Of a stretch of DNA of 64,000 nt, positions 52,618-60,905 are shown one piece after another. The stretch is from assembly GCA_014193315.1 (NCBI GenBank), contig BJHS01000002.1:1-64000 (forward strand), in the 5' to 3' direction. This stretch comes from Verrucomicrobiota bacterium. Lineage in GTDB: Bacteria; Verrucomicrobiota; Verrucomicrobiia; Opitutales; UBA953. How positions within the stretch are numbered: the stretch's first letter is position 1; each line of letters starts with the position of its first letter. Made by a program: the position numbers and the translations under genes. Under the pieces are notes generated by a model. That model ran no database searches and was not told the DNA's origin. It saw only the letters and a program-made list of their open reading frames with translations.

Positions 52618-53520
52618 ATGGGCATCGCCGACCGGTCCTACATGCGGGGACGCCCCCCGGTCGGCGATCGCCTCTCGGCCACCGTCTGGACGCTCGGCGT
52701 CCTGATCGGCATTTTCGTACTCGGCCTGATCGGGACCGCGGCCCGGGTGAACTTCTTCGACGGCTGGGGGCTTTCGGAGACGCAACCGCGCTTCTGGCAG
52801 CCGCTTTCCTACGCGTGCCTGCACGGGGGCTTCTGGCACTTACTCGGCAACGGCCTCCTGATCTGGTGGACGGGCGACATCGTCGAGCGGACCTACGGTC
52901 GCCGGGTCTTCTGGCTGACGCTCGCGCTCGGCGCGCTCGCCGGCGCCGCGTCCTGGTGGCTGAGCGGGCTAGGCGGCCCCCGCGATGGCGGCGAACTCAT
53001 CGGCGCCTCTGCGGCGGTGTATGCCCTGATGCTGGTGGCGCTACTCGACAAACTGGAGCACCAAATCTCCTTGCTGCTCTTCTTTGTCATCCCCGTGACG
53101 CTGCGCGTGGGCTGGATGCTGCTCATCGCGGCCGGTCTCACCCTCTGCGGTTGGGCCTTCGCCGAACTCCCGAGCCGGCACGCCTGGTCGCTTTGGCACC
53201 CGGCGTGGTCGGATAGCCTCGCCCACTCGGCCCACCTCGGCGGCCTGCTCGTCGGCTGGTTCACCTTCCGCTGGCTCAATCAGACAAATCTCTCGGTCCA
53301 GACCGCTCAGGAAGAGATGGCCCCGCCTCCGCCCCCCGCACCAGCACCCGACCTCGTCCGCTACGACGACGAGGAGACGGCGGCGGTTGCCCCGCTCACC
53401 CGCCAGCAGGCCCGGCTGGAGCTTGATGCCTTGCTGGACAAGATCTCCGCCGGGGGATTCGGCTCGCTCACCCCGACCGAGAAACGCAGGCTGGAAGACC
53501 TCAGCGCCCGCCTCCGCTGA
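52618..53520 (+). CDS. Rhomboid family intramembrane serine protease with C-terminal DUF6576-like tail
   Basis: The 300-residue product has about six membrane segments and the rhomboid signatures. These are the HGGFWHLLGN motif with its conserved His and Asn, the catalytic Ser131 in IGASAAVYAL (the usual GxSG has Ala in the last position), and catalytic His206 in AHSAHLGGLLVGW. A linker leads to a short helical C-terminal domain, DALLDKISAGGFGSLTPTEK, of the DUF6576/SHOCT-like type common in bacterial rhomboids. It should cleave membrane proteins, but the substrate is unknown. It lies 13 nt after clpP and 29 nt before ctp. Confidence 0.92.
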   Translation: MGIADRSYMRGRPPVGDRLSATVWTLGVLIGIFVLGLIGTAARVNFFDGWGLSETQPRFWQPLSYACLHGGFWHLLGNGLLIWWTGDIVERTYGRRVFWLTLALGALAGAASWWLSGLGGPRDGGELIGASAAVYALMLVALLDKLEHQISLLLFFVIPVTLRVGWMLLIAAGLTLCGWAFAELPSRHAWSLWHPAWSDSLAHSAHLGGLLVGWFTFRWLNQTNLSVQTAQEEMAPPPPPAPAPDLVRYDDEETAAVAPLTRQQARLELDALLDKISAGGFGSLTPTEKRRLEDLSARLR

Positions 53521-53549
53521 CCCCCTCCCCTTTTTTGCGCCCCCTCCCC

Positions 53550-55757
53550 ATGCGACCCCTCCTAACCTCCCTCTTGGTGCTCCTGACCGCCTTGGCCCAA
53601 GGCCAAGGTTCCGCCTTCACCACCACGGAGGGGATGCAAAAGGAAGCCAAGGCGACCGTCGTGCTCCTCGAGCGCCTGCACATCAGCAAGCGCGAGATGA
53701 CCAGCATCGACATGAGCGAGGTCATCCGCACGTATTGCGAGAACCTGGATGGCGCCAAGATGTACTTCACCGAGCCCGAGGTGGAGGAGTTCGTCAACCG
53801 CTACGCCAAGACCCTCGACCTCTACCTACAGCGCGGAAACCTGACGCCGGGCTTCGAGATCTACGCCTCTTTCAAGCACAAGGTACAGCTACGCACCGAA
53901 GTCGCCTTGGCGGCACTCGACCAGCCGATCGACCTCGCCAAGGAGGACCAGTTCCCCCTCGAGCGCCGCAAGGCGAAGTGGCCGGCCGATGCGGCGGAAG
54001 CCGACGCTCTCTGGGCCAAGCGCCTGCGCCTTGACATGCTGGGCGAAGTGCTCGGCGAGGACCGCACCACCGCCGGCGCCCGCAAGGCCAACGGCAAGGC
54101 AGCCGAACTCGTCGTGACCCCGGAGAAACTCAAGGCCGCCGCCGCCCGCCTCAAGAAACGTTACGACAAGGTCCGCACCTACCTCAATTTCGACCAAGCC
54201 GAGGTCGAGGAGCTTTTCCTCAACTCCTACTCCACGCAGTACGACCCGCACTCGATCTTCTTCTCCCAGCAGTCGCTCGAGGAATTCGAGATCGCGATGC
54301 GCAACTCCCTCGTGGGCATCGGCGCCACGCTGGCCGACGAGGATGGCTACTGCACCATCAAGGACCTCCTGCCGGGCGGCCCCCTCGACCTCTCGGGGCA
54401 GGTCAAGCCGGGCGATAAGATTATCTCGGTCGGTCAGGATGAAGCCGGCGAGATGGAAGACATCGTTGGCATGCGCCTCAACAAGGCCATCGGCAAGATC
54501 CGCGGCAAGCAGGGCACCACCGTCCGCTTGCTGGTCGACCCCGCCGCCGGCGGCGGTCGCAAGACGGTCGCCCTCAAGCGCGACCAGATCAAGCTGGTCG
54601 GGCAGATGGCTTCCGCCCGCGCCTTCGAATTAGCCGACGGCAAAGGCGTCGTCGGGGTCGTCGACCTCCCGGCCTTCTACGGCAAGAACCCCGACGGTTC
54701 CGGCTCCAGCCCGACCAAGGATGTCGAGCAGCTCCTCGAGAAGCTCAAGGCCCTCGGCGCCAAGGCGATCATCATGGACCTGCGCAAGAACGGCGGCGGC
54801 CTGCTGACGGAGGCCGTCGACCTCGCCGGCCTCTTCATCCCCAAGGGCTCGGTACTGCAGGTGCGCGACAGCTCCGGCCGCATCCAGGATTACCGTGACG
54901 AGGATGCCAAGGTCGTCTGGGACGGGCCGCTCATCGTGCTGACCTCCAAACTTTCCGCCTCGGCCTCGGAGATCTTCGCCGGCGCGATGCACGACCACCG
55001 CCGCGCCCTGATCGTGGGCGACGTCACCACGCACGGCAAAGGCTCGGTCCAGAACATCCTCGAACTGAGCCGCTTCGACCGCAACCTGAAGTCCGCCGTC
55101 AAGGTGACGATCCAGAAGTGGTACGCCCCGAGCGGCTCCTCGATCCAGCTCAAGGGCGTCGGCGCCGATGTCGTGGTCCCGTCTGTCTTCTCCGTCCTGC
55201 CGGTGGCGGAGTCCGACCTCAACCGCCCGCTGGCCTGGGATTCAGTCGCCCCCTCGTTGACCCAGCCCGACGAGGGCGACTGGCTCAAGGCCAAGCTGTC
55301 CGAGGGCCTGATCGGCAACCTGACCGCGGCTTCCGCTCGCCGCCAGGCCGAGATGCCCGAGTTCGTCACCCTGACCCGCTCCATCGAATGGACGAAGAGC
55401 CGCCAAGCCCGCCAGGAGATCTCGCTCTCGCTGACGACCCGCCTGCAGGAGCGCAAGGATGACATCGTCTTCCGCAACCAAGTCCGCAAGGACCTCGCCA
55501 CCTACGCGCTCAAGGACTTCAAGATCGCCGACGTGAAACTCGACGCGGCGCTCGAGCAGGAAAAGAAGGAAGGCCCAGACTACGCCAGCAAGAGCAAGAA
55601 GATGAGCCGAATCCGCGACCCGCTGGAGGACGAGGACTGGCCGGAATACGACATCCAGCTGCGCGAGGCGGTCCGCATCGCCGGGGACTGGGTCAAGGCG
55701 CTGCCGGCCACCGCCGTCGCGACCAAGCCCACCGAAACCGCGACGAAGTCGCGTTGA
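53550..55757 (+). CDS. Carboxy-terminal processing (tail-specific) protease, Prc/CtpA family S41
   Basis: The 735-residue exported protease has a signal peptide (PLLTSLLVLLTALAQG) and an N-terminal helical domain. A PDZ domain follows (about 235-330, GIGATLADEDGYCTIKDLLP ... GDKIISVGQ), then the S41 protease core. The Ser cluster SASASE (469-474, likely nucleophile Ser471) and the general base Lys497 in HGKGSVQ match the Ser/Lys dyad of Escherichia coli Prc. The long C-terminal region is of the DUF3340 type, as in Prc. It likely trims or degrades periplasmic proteins. The ATG at 53550 is preferred to a TTG 15 nt upstream. A terminator follows. Confidence 0.94.
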   Translation: MRPLLTSLLVLLTALAQGQGSAFTTTEGMQKEAKATVVLLERLHISKREMTSIDMSEVIRTYCENLDGAKMYFTEPEVEEFVNRYAKTLDLYLQRGNLTPGFEIYASFKHKVQLRTEVALAALDQPIDLAKEDQFPLERRKAKWPADAAEADALWAKRLRLDMLGEVLGEDRTTAGARKANGKAAELVVTPEKLKAAAARLKKRYDKVRTYLNFDQAEVEELFLNSYSTQYDPHSIFFSQQSLEEFEIAMRNSLVGIGATLADEDGYCTIKDLLPGGPLDLSGQVKPGDKIISVGQDEAGEMEDIVGMRLNKAIGKIRGKQGTTVRLLVDPAAGGGRKTVALKRDQIKLVGQMASARAFELADGKGVVGVVDLPAFYGKNPDGSGSSPTKDVEQLLEKLKALGAKAIIMDLRKNGGGLLTEAVDLAGLFIPKGSVLQVRDSSGRIQDYRDEDAKVVWDGPLIVLTSKLSASASEIFAGAMHDHRRALIVGDVTTHGKGSVQNILELSRFDRNLKSAVKVTIQKWYAPSGSSIQLKGVGADVVVPSVFSVLPVAESDLNRPLAWDSVAPSLTQPDEGDWLKAKLSEGLIGNLTAASARRQAEMPEFVTLTRSIEWTKSRQARQEISLSLTTRLQERKDDIVFRNQVRKDLATYALKDFKIADVKLDAALEQEKKEGPDYASKSKKMSRIRDPLEDEDWPEYDIQLREAVRIAGDWVKALPATAVATKPTETATKSR

Positions 55758-55778
55758 ACGGCCCCGCGCCCGCCCGAT

Positions 55779-55804
55779 AACCCGCCGCCCCCGGCGGGTT
55801 TTTT
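55779..55804 (+). terminator. Rho-independent terminator after the protease operon
   Basis: The stem AACCCGCC (55779-55786) and GGCGGGTT (55793-55800) has a 6-nt C-rich loop and is followed by further T residues. It ends the clpP-rhomboid-ctp unit. Confidence 0.85.
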
Positions 55805-55864
55805 GTGGGCGGTGGCCCGTCGCTTTGGCTTGGCGAAAAGGCCGGCTCTGGCACCTTCGGCCCT

Positions 55865-57016
55865 ATGGACCCCGTCATCGCCCCTCTCCTCCTGGTCACG
55901 TTCGTCCTCTTGGGCGGGCTAGTGGCCTGCGTCGGGCACCGGCCGAGCCCGGCACGGGCACTGAGCCGCCGCCACGGCGAGCATGCCGGACGCCCCGTAG
56001 CGCTGCACACGTTGAGCAATGCGCTGGGCCTGACGGCGCAGGTCAGTGAGTTCGGGGCGACGCTCGTCTCCGTCCGCGTGCCCGATCGCCGCGGGCAGAT
56101 CGCGGAAGTGACCTTGGGCCACGACGACTTCCGCGGCTACGTGGAGCAAAACCCGTACCTCGGCAGCACCGTCGGGCGCTACGCCAACCGCATCGCGGGT
56201 GGCAACTTCACCATCGACGGGCAGACCTTCCAGGTCGCGCGTAATAATAACGGGCAACACCTGCACGGTGGCGTGGCCGGCCTCGACCGGCGCGTGTGGT
56301 CCAGCCAGCCGACCCGCGAAGGCGACGCCGCGGGCGTGCGCCTCACCTACGTCAGCCCCGCGGGTGAGGAGGACTACCCCGGCACGCTCACCATCCACGT
56401 CACATACCTCGTCCCCGCCGACCGCAATGAAGTGCGGATCCGCTTCGAAGCCACGACGGACGCCCCCACGCTCTGCAACCTGACGAACCATGCGTTCTTC
56501 AACCTGGACGGCGGCGGCGAGATCCTCCGCCACCGGCTCGAGTTGTTCGCCGACCGCTTCATCCCGATCTCGGAAAGCCTCATCGCCACCGGCGAACGCG
56601 CGCCCGTCGAAGGCACGCCCTTCGACTTCCGCCGTGCGCACACCATCGGCGAGCGCATCGACGCGGCCCACCCGCAGCTCGGCCGGGCCCGTGGTTACGA
56701 CCACGCCTACGACCTCGGGCTTGGCGGGGCGACGCGGCTCGCCGCGCGCATGACGGAGCCGGGCAGCGGCCGCACCCTCGAGGTGCTCACGGACGCGCCC
56801 GGCCTCCAGTTCTATTCCGGCAACTTCCTCGACGGCACGATCAAGGCCCGCTGGCCCAAGCCCTACGGCTTCCGCCAAGGCTTCTGCCTCGAGCCCGGCC
56901 TCTTCCCCGATTCGCCGAACCAGCCGGCCTTCCACCGCGCCGGCTACCCCAGCGGCGTGCTGCGCCCCGGCGAGAAATACGCGATGGAGATGGTCTACCG
57001 CTTCGGGGTGGGTTGA
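55865..57016 (+). CDS. galM: Aldose 1-epimerase (galactose mutarotase)
   Basis: The enzyme interconverts alpha and beta anomers of aldohexoses. The 383-residue product has an N-terminal hydrophobic segment with a possible lipobox (GGLVAC), so it may be membrane-attached or exported, unlike the usual cytosolic GalM. The positively charged n-region is missing, so this is uncertain. The catalytic domain has GSTVGRYANRIAGG, QHLHGGVAGLDRRVW, LTNHAFFNLDG (catalytic His) and the C-terminal CLEPGLFPDSPNQPAF (catalytic Glu). The start is at 55865. It is convergent with the sodium:solute symporter gene, a possible sugar importer. Confidence 0.92.
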   Translation: MDPVIAPLLLVTFVLLGGLVACVGHRPSPARALSRRHGEHAGRPVALHTLSNALGLTAQVSEFGATLVSVRVPDRRGQIAEVTLGHDDFRGYVEQNPYLGSTVGRYANRIAGGNFTIDGQTFQVARNNNGQHLHGGVAGLDRRVWSSQPTREGDAAGVRLTYVSPAGEEDYPGTLTIHVTYLVPADRNEVRIRFEATTDAPTLCNLTNHAFFNLDGGGEILRHRLELFADRFIPISESLIATGERAPVEGTPFDFRRAHTIGERIDAAHPQLGRARGYDHAYDLGLGGATRLAARMTEPGSGRTLEVLTDAPGLQFYSGNFLDGTIKARWPKPYGFRQGFCLEPGLFPDSPNQPAFHRAGYPSGVLRPGEKYAMEMVYRFGVG

Positions 57017-57094
57017 GCGAATCGGCTCAGGCTACGCGCCCACCTGAACCGAGGATGGGATTTGAACCAGGTCTCCGGTTTCTTCAGCCAACAA

Positions 57095-57125
57095 AAGGGG
57101 CCCGCTTTCGCGGGCCCTTTCGTTT
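57095..57125. terminator. Bidirectional terminator between galM and the symporter gene
   Basis: An 8-bp GC stem, GGGCCCGC (57098-57105) and GCGGGCCC (57110-57117), has a TTTC loop with an extra G-T and A-T pairs. It has A residues on the left and TTTCGTTT on the right, so it can serve both convergent genes. Confidence 0.8.
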
Positions 57126-57140
57126 GGCGGGCGGGGAGGT

Positions 57141-59051
57141 TCAGCCGCCCGCGGGGCGGGCTTCCTCGCGGGCCTGGGAGGCCGTACTGTCCGCCCAGAG
57201 CTGCTGGGTGACCTTGAGGAGGACGTAGCCGCTCACGAGCGTGACGGCGGTGAGAATCCACGCCATGGTCAGGCGCTTGGGGTCGCCGGCGGCATAGAGG
57301 AAGTTGCCGATCGCGAAGAGCGAACCCCAGATGAGCGCGCAGCCAGCGATCCAGCCGACAAAGGCCGAGCCAATCCGGTTTTCCGAGGCGATTTCGGCGT
57401 CGGTGATACCGGCTTCGGCACGGATGTCCGTCCAGCCCGGGCCAGCCGGCTTCACCTTCTGGCAGAAGGCGATGAGCGTCGCGCGGTCCGTCTGCGGGCC
57501 GACATAGGCGGTGATGAGCCACGACAGAGTCGTCAGCCCGACCTGGATGATGGTCGTGGTCGCGAAGTCCGCCGTGGGCATGAAGTGAGGCACGGCCACC
57601 GAGGTCACGAGCGACATGACCATGGCGACGACTTCGCACCAGGCGGAGACGCGCCACCAGAACCAGCGGGCGATGTAGAGCAGGCCGGTGCCGGCCCCGA
57701 TGGAGAGCAGCACTTGGAAGGCCTGCTGGGCCGAGGTCATGTAGAGGCTGAGGATCGCGGCGATGACGTAGAGGAAGACGGTCGAGAGGCGGCCGACGTT
57801 GACGTAGTGGGACTCGCTGCCGTTCTTCACCATGAAGCGACGGTAGAAGTCGTGGACGAGGTAGGAGGAGCCCCAGTTGAGGTGGGTCAAAATCGTCGAG
57901 GAATTGGCGGCGATGAGGCCACCGATCATCAGGCCGACGAACCCGACGGGCAGGAACATGAGCATGGCCGGGAAGGCGGAGTCATGGCCGATGAGCTTGG
58001 GGTCGGCATTGGGGAAGGCCTTGATGATGGCCGCGAGGTCCGGGTAGATGATGATCGAGCAGAGGGCGGTGATGATCCACGGCCAAGGACGCAGCACGTA
58101 GTGGGCGATGTTGAAGAAGAGCGTGCCGCCCAGGGAGTCCTTCTCGGACTTCGACGCCAGCATGCGCTGCGCGATGTAAGAGCCGCCACCGGGTTCGGCG
58201 CCCGGGTACCAGTTGGCCCACCAGCTGATGGCGATGGGGAGGATGAAGATCATGAGCGCGAGCTCGCTCATCGTGAAGTTCGGCAGCATGTCGAGGATCG
58301 GCTGACCTTTACCGTCCGACACCGACATCACCGGCACACCCTGGGTCGTCACGACCTGCTGGGTGGAGAGCTTGGCGATGAGGGCCTTGAGGCCGGCCCA
58401 ACCGCTGGCTTCGCCAGTCAGACGCCGACCCACCTCGACCAGCGAGAACCACGCGGCGGCGAAGACGGCGGTCATCTTGATGAAGAACTGCACCATATCG
58501 ATGACCAGCACGCCCCAGAGGCCGGAGTGCGCGGCGAAGACGACATTGAGGACGCCGCAGATGACGATGGTCTGCCAGGCGGGCATGCCGAAGAGGATGT
58601 TGGCGATCTTGCAGGCGGCCAAGGTCACCATGCCCATGATGAAGCAGTTGAAGAAGAGCCCGAGGTAGATGGCGCGGAAACCACGCACCACCGACGCGGC
58701 GGTACCGGAATAGCGATGCTCGTAGAACTCGAGGTCGGTCATGACGCCCGAGCGGCGCCACAGGCGGGCGAAGAAGAAGACGGTGGCGACGCCCGTGAGG
58801 ACGAAGGCCCACCACTGCCAGTTACCGGCGACGCCGTACTTGCGCACCTGCTCCGTCACCCAGTTGGGGGTGTCGGACGAGAACGTGGTCGCGACCATCG
58901 AGAGGCCGGCGAGCCACCAGGGCACCGAGCGACCGGAGGCGAAGAACTCGGCGGTGCTACCGCTGGAGCGCTTGGCGAGGAAGAGCGCGGGGACGAAGCA
59001 GACGAGAATTGAGGCTGCGACGATGACCCAATCAATCCAGGTGATGTTCAT
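57141..59051 (-). CDS. Sodium:solute symporter (SSS family)
   Basis: The 636-residue product has about 13-14 membrane segments with the SSS/LeuT-like pattern. It starts with MNITWIDWVIVAASILVC and then has SSGSTAEFFASGRSVPWWLAG, the classic SSS region, followed by STFSSD-like ATTFSSDTPNWVTEQV and EFYEHRYSG. Its size and the VGLMIGGLIAANSSTILTHLNWG helix (helix with Ser/Thr sodium ligands) fit sugar or organic-acid symporters of PVC bacteria. The substrate cannot be read from sequence. I start at 59051; the open frame upstream is not helix-like. A TTGCCAAG element lies about 40 nt upstream. Confidence 0.93.
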   Translation of the reverse strand: MNITWIDWVIVAASILVCFVPALFLAKRSSGSTAEFFASGRSVPWWLAGLSMVATTFSSDTPNWVTEQVRKYGVAGNWQWWAFVLTGVATVFFFARLWRRSGVMTDLEFYEHRYSGTAASVVRGFRAIYLGLFFNCFIMGMVTLAACKIANILFGMPAWQTIVICGVLNVVFAAHSGLWGVLVIDMVQFFIKMTAVFAAAWFSLVEVGRRLTGEASGWAGLKALIAKLSTQQVVTTQGVPVMSVSDGKGQPILDMLPNFTMSELALMIFILPIAISWWANWYPGAEPGGGSYIAQRMLASKSEKDSLGGTLFFNIAHYVLRPWPWIITALCSIIIYPDLAAIIKAFPNADPKLIGHDSAFPAMLMFLPVGFVGLMIGGLIAANSSTILTHLNWGSSYLVHDFYRRFMVKNGSESHYVNVGRLSTVFLYVIAAILSLYMTSAQQAFQVLLSIGAGTGLLYIARWFWWRVSAWCEVVAMVMSLVTSVAVPHFMPTADFATTTIIQVGLTTLSWLITAYVGPQTDRATLIAFCQKVKPAGPGWTDIRAEAGITDAEIASENRIGSAFVGWIAGCALIWGSLFAIGNFLYAAGDPKRLTMAWILTAVTLVSGYVLLKVTQQLWADSTASQAREEARPAGG

Positions 59052-59160
59052 AAGCGGGAGGGGTGACCTTGGTCTCCCAAAATCGCCCACCCTTGGCAAC
59101 CGTGTTCACCTAGGGCGAAAGGCCGTTATTTGCTCGGTTGGGTGCATGAGGGAGTTTCGG

Positions 59161-59188
59161 GGTTAGCGGTTGGCGGTTAGCGGTTGGC
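59161..59188 (+). repeat. Two perfect 14-nt tandem repeats with a distal inverted partial copy
   Basis: GGTTAGCGGTTGGC occurs twice in a row (59161-59174 and 59175-59188). The core TTAGCGGTT recurs in inverted orientation as AACCGCTAA at 59294-59302, about 105 nt away. A long imperfect hairpin could form. It may be part of a dispersed REP-like family, which one window cannot show. Confidence 0.6.
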
Positions 59189-59304
59189 GGACAGAGAGCG
59201 TCCGCTTCTCCCTTCTCGGAAATGGGTCCGACAGGCGGAGCCGTCACCTCACCCCACATAACGGAGAATTCGCCATCCCCTCTCCCCTTCCCTAACCGCT
59301 AAAC

Positions 59305-59326
59305 AAAAAAGGCGCTTTGCGGCGCC
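59305..59326 (-). terminator. Rho-independent terminator of the second cytochrome/propeller operon
   Basis: On the minus strand, a GGCGC/GCGCC hairpin (59311-59326) is followed by TTTTTT (59310-59305). It lies about 50 nt beyond the stop of the propeller gene. Confidence 0.7.
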
Positions 59327-59376
59327 CCTCTCACTGACCTCCGTCCCTCAGGCCCTCGTGTCCTCGCGTCCTCGCG

Positions 59377-60882
59377 TTATTTAGCCGCCGGGATCTCGTT
59401 GAGCGTGTACCAGCCTTCGTTATGCCAGAGGGCATCGCCGGCCTTGTTGCGGACGCCGTCCGCGACGAGGTGGTGAATCTGGCCGCGCACCAAGCCATCG
59501 ATGACGAGCTTCACCTTGAGGCCGTCGGCCGAGACGGTGGCCGACTTGACGGTCGGCTTGGTCTGGTCGACCTCGGGGCTGCCGTAGGCGGACTGATAGA
59601 TGTAGGTGAAGGTATCCAAAGCGTAACTGGCGACGTCGCCAGCGGAAGCGGCGTCGACCGGGTGCGTGAAGGTCACCTCGAAGCCGTCGGGGCGGGCGGA
59701 GATGTCATGCATCTCGAAGGGCACCTTGCCCTTGAAGCGCACGCGCTCGAAGGTGAACGGCTGCGAGCCGCGGGAACCCCAGCCGCGGTTGGTCCCGCCG
59801 ACGAAGAGCGTACCGTCCTCCTGGTCCATGCGGACCGGGACGAGGCCGGCCTCGAAGCCCTGCAGGAAGTGGAAGACCGCGCCCTGATAGAGGCCGTTGA
59901 CGACCTCGAGGTTGACGCGCTGGACCTGCGAGGCGGTCTGCTCGCCGACGAAGAGCTGGTGGGCCCAGGGACCCCACTTGCCCTTGGTCATGTCGCACGC
60001 GATGCCGGAGGGCGAGTTGCCGACCTTGCCGTGGGGCAGGACCACCGCCGGCGGGACGAACTCGGGGAACTTGATGCGCTCGGTCAGGATGCGCGAGCCG
60101 CTCTTGGGTTCGGGCGGGTCCGGGAAGCCGAGGAGGGCGGCCGACTTGTTGCCGGTCGGGTTGCCCTGGAAGGAGCCGGGGCGCAGCCACTTGAGCGAGG
60201 AAGAGCCGTTCCACACGCCCTGATTGTCGGTGTAGAAGACGTCGCCCTTCTCGTTCATGCCGATGCCGCCCGGGGAGCGGATACCGGAGGTGGTCGGGAT
60301 CATCTTGCCCTCGGGCGTGACGCGCACGCACCAGCCGCGCCACGGCGAGTAGGCGTGGAAGGAACCGGTGAGGCAGAGCACGACCCAGACGTTGCCGTCC
60401 TTGTCGGGATCGGTGCCGAAGGCGTACTCGTGGTAGTCGCCGTTGATGCCCCACTTCGCGCAGATCGTGTCGAAGACGTCGGCTTTGCCGTCGCCGTCGG
60501 TGTCCGTCAGGCGGGTGTGCTCCGGACGCTGGGTCAGGAAGAGCGACTTGTCCTTATAGAACATGCCCAAGGGCTCGTGCAGGTTGGAGGCAAACTTAGT
60601 CCACTTGACCTTGGACAAGTCGGCCTCGTAAGCACCCTCGCAGACCCAGACATCACCACGGCGGGTCGCGATCGCGACCTTCTTGCCGGGCATGAGGGCG
60701 ATGGACGAGACCTCGACGACTTCGCCGGGCGGGGTCGGGATCTGGACGCGCTCATAATACTGATCTTGGAGCGCGAGCGCTTCCGTCCCGGCCGGGGGCT
60801 TTCCGGCCTTCTTCTTGGCCTGCGCGGACGCGAAGGGAGCCAGGACGAGCAAGGCCAGGAGCGTGACGGTGAACTTTTTCAT
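59377..60882 (-). CDS. Exported beta-propeller protein (sorbosone/glucose dehydrogenase-like), copy 2
   Basis: The 501-residue product has a clear signal peptide (MKKFTVTLLALLVLAPFASA), a Lys-rich spacer, and propeller-type repeats. It is homologous to the protein at 40075-41559 over its whole length: FASNLHEPLGMFYKDKS, DTDGDGKADVFDTI (calcium-type loop), SPWRGWCVRVTPEGKMIPTT and SGIRSPGGIGMNEKGDVFY. The C-terminal part (PFEMHDISARPDGFEVTF) matches PFAIKEMKARPDGFELTF in the other copy. It is presumably an oxidoreductase or binding partner of the cytochrome c encoded 23 nt upstream, but the substrate and cofactor are unknown. Confidence 0.82.
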   Translation of the reverse strand: MKKFTVTLLALLVLAPFASAQAKKKAGKPPAGTEALALQDQYYERVQIPTPPGEVVEVSSIALMPGKKVAIATRRGDVWVCEGAYEADLSKVKWTKFASNLHEPLGMFYKDKSLFLTQRPEHTRLTDTDGDGKADVFDTICAKWGINGDYHEYAFGTDPDKDGNVWVVLCLTGSFHAYSPWRGWCVRVTPEGKMIPTTSGIRSPGGIGMNEKGDVFYTDNQGVWNGSSSLKWLRPGSFQGNPTGNKSAALLGFPDPPEPKSGSRILTERIKFPEFVPPAVVLPHGKVGNSPSGIACDMTKGKWGPWAHQLFVGEQTASQVQRVNLEVVNGLYQGAVFHFLQGFEAGLVPVRMDQEDGTLFVGGTNRGWGSRGSQPFTFERVRFKGKVPFEMHDISARPDGFEVTFTHPVDAASAGDVASYALDTFTYIYQSAYGSPEVDQTKPTVKSATVSADGLKVKLVIDGLVRGQIHHLVADGVRNKAGDALWHNEGWYTLNEIPAAK

Positions 60883-60905
60883 GGTAAGGTGGGAGGTGAG
60901 GGGTT

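Larger units (their letters stand above)
59052..59376. other. Intergenic region of 325 nt with repeats and a terminator
   Basis: No convincing gene is present. The segment holds the upstream region of the symporter gene, with TTGCCAAG read on the minus strand at 59099-59092. It also holds a two-copy 14-nt tandem repeat (59161-59188), an inverted partial copy of that repeat (59294-59302), a minus-strand terminator (59305-59326), and a short TCCTCGCG duplication near 59358-59374, next to the stop of the propeller gene. Confidence 0.7.

Noticed and set aside
57585-59012. Plus-strand open frame of 475 codons
   Set aside because: It is antisense to the sodium symporter; the hydrophobic helices lie on the other strand.
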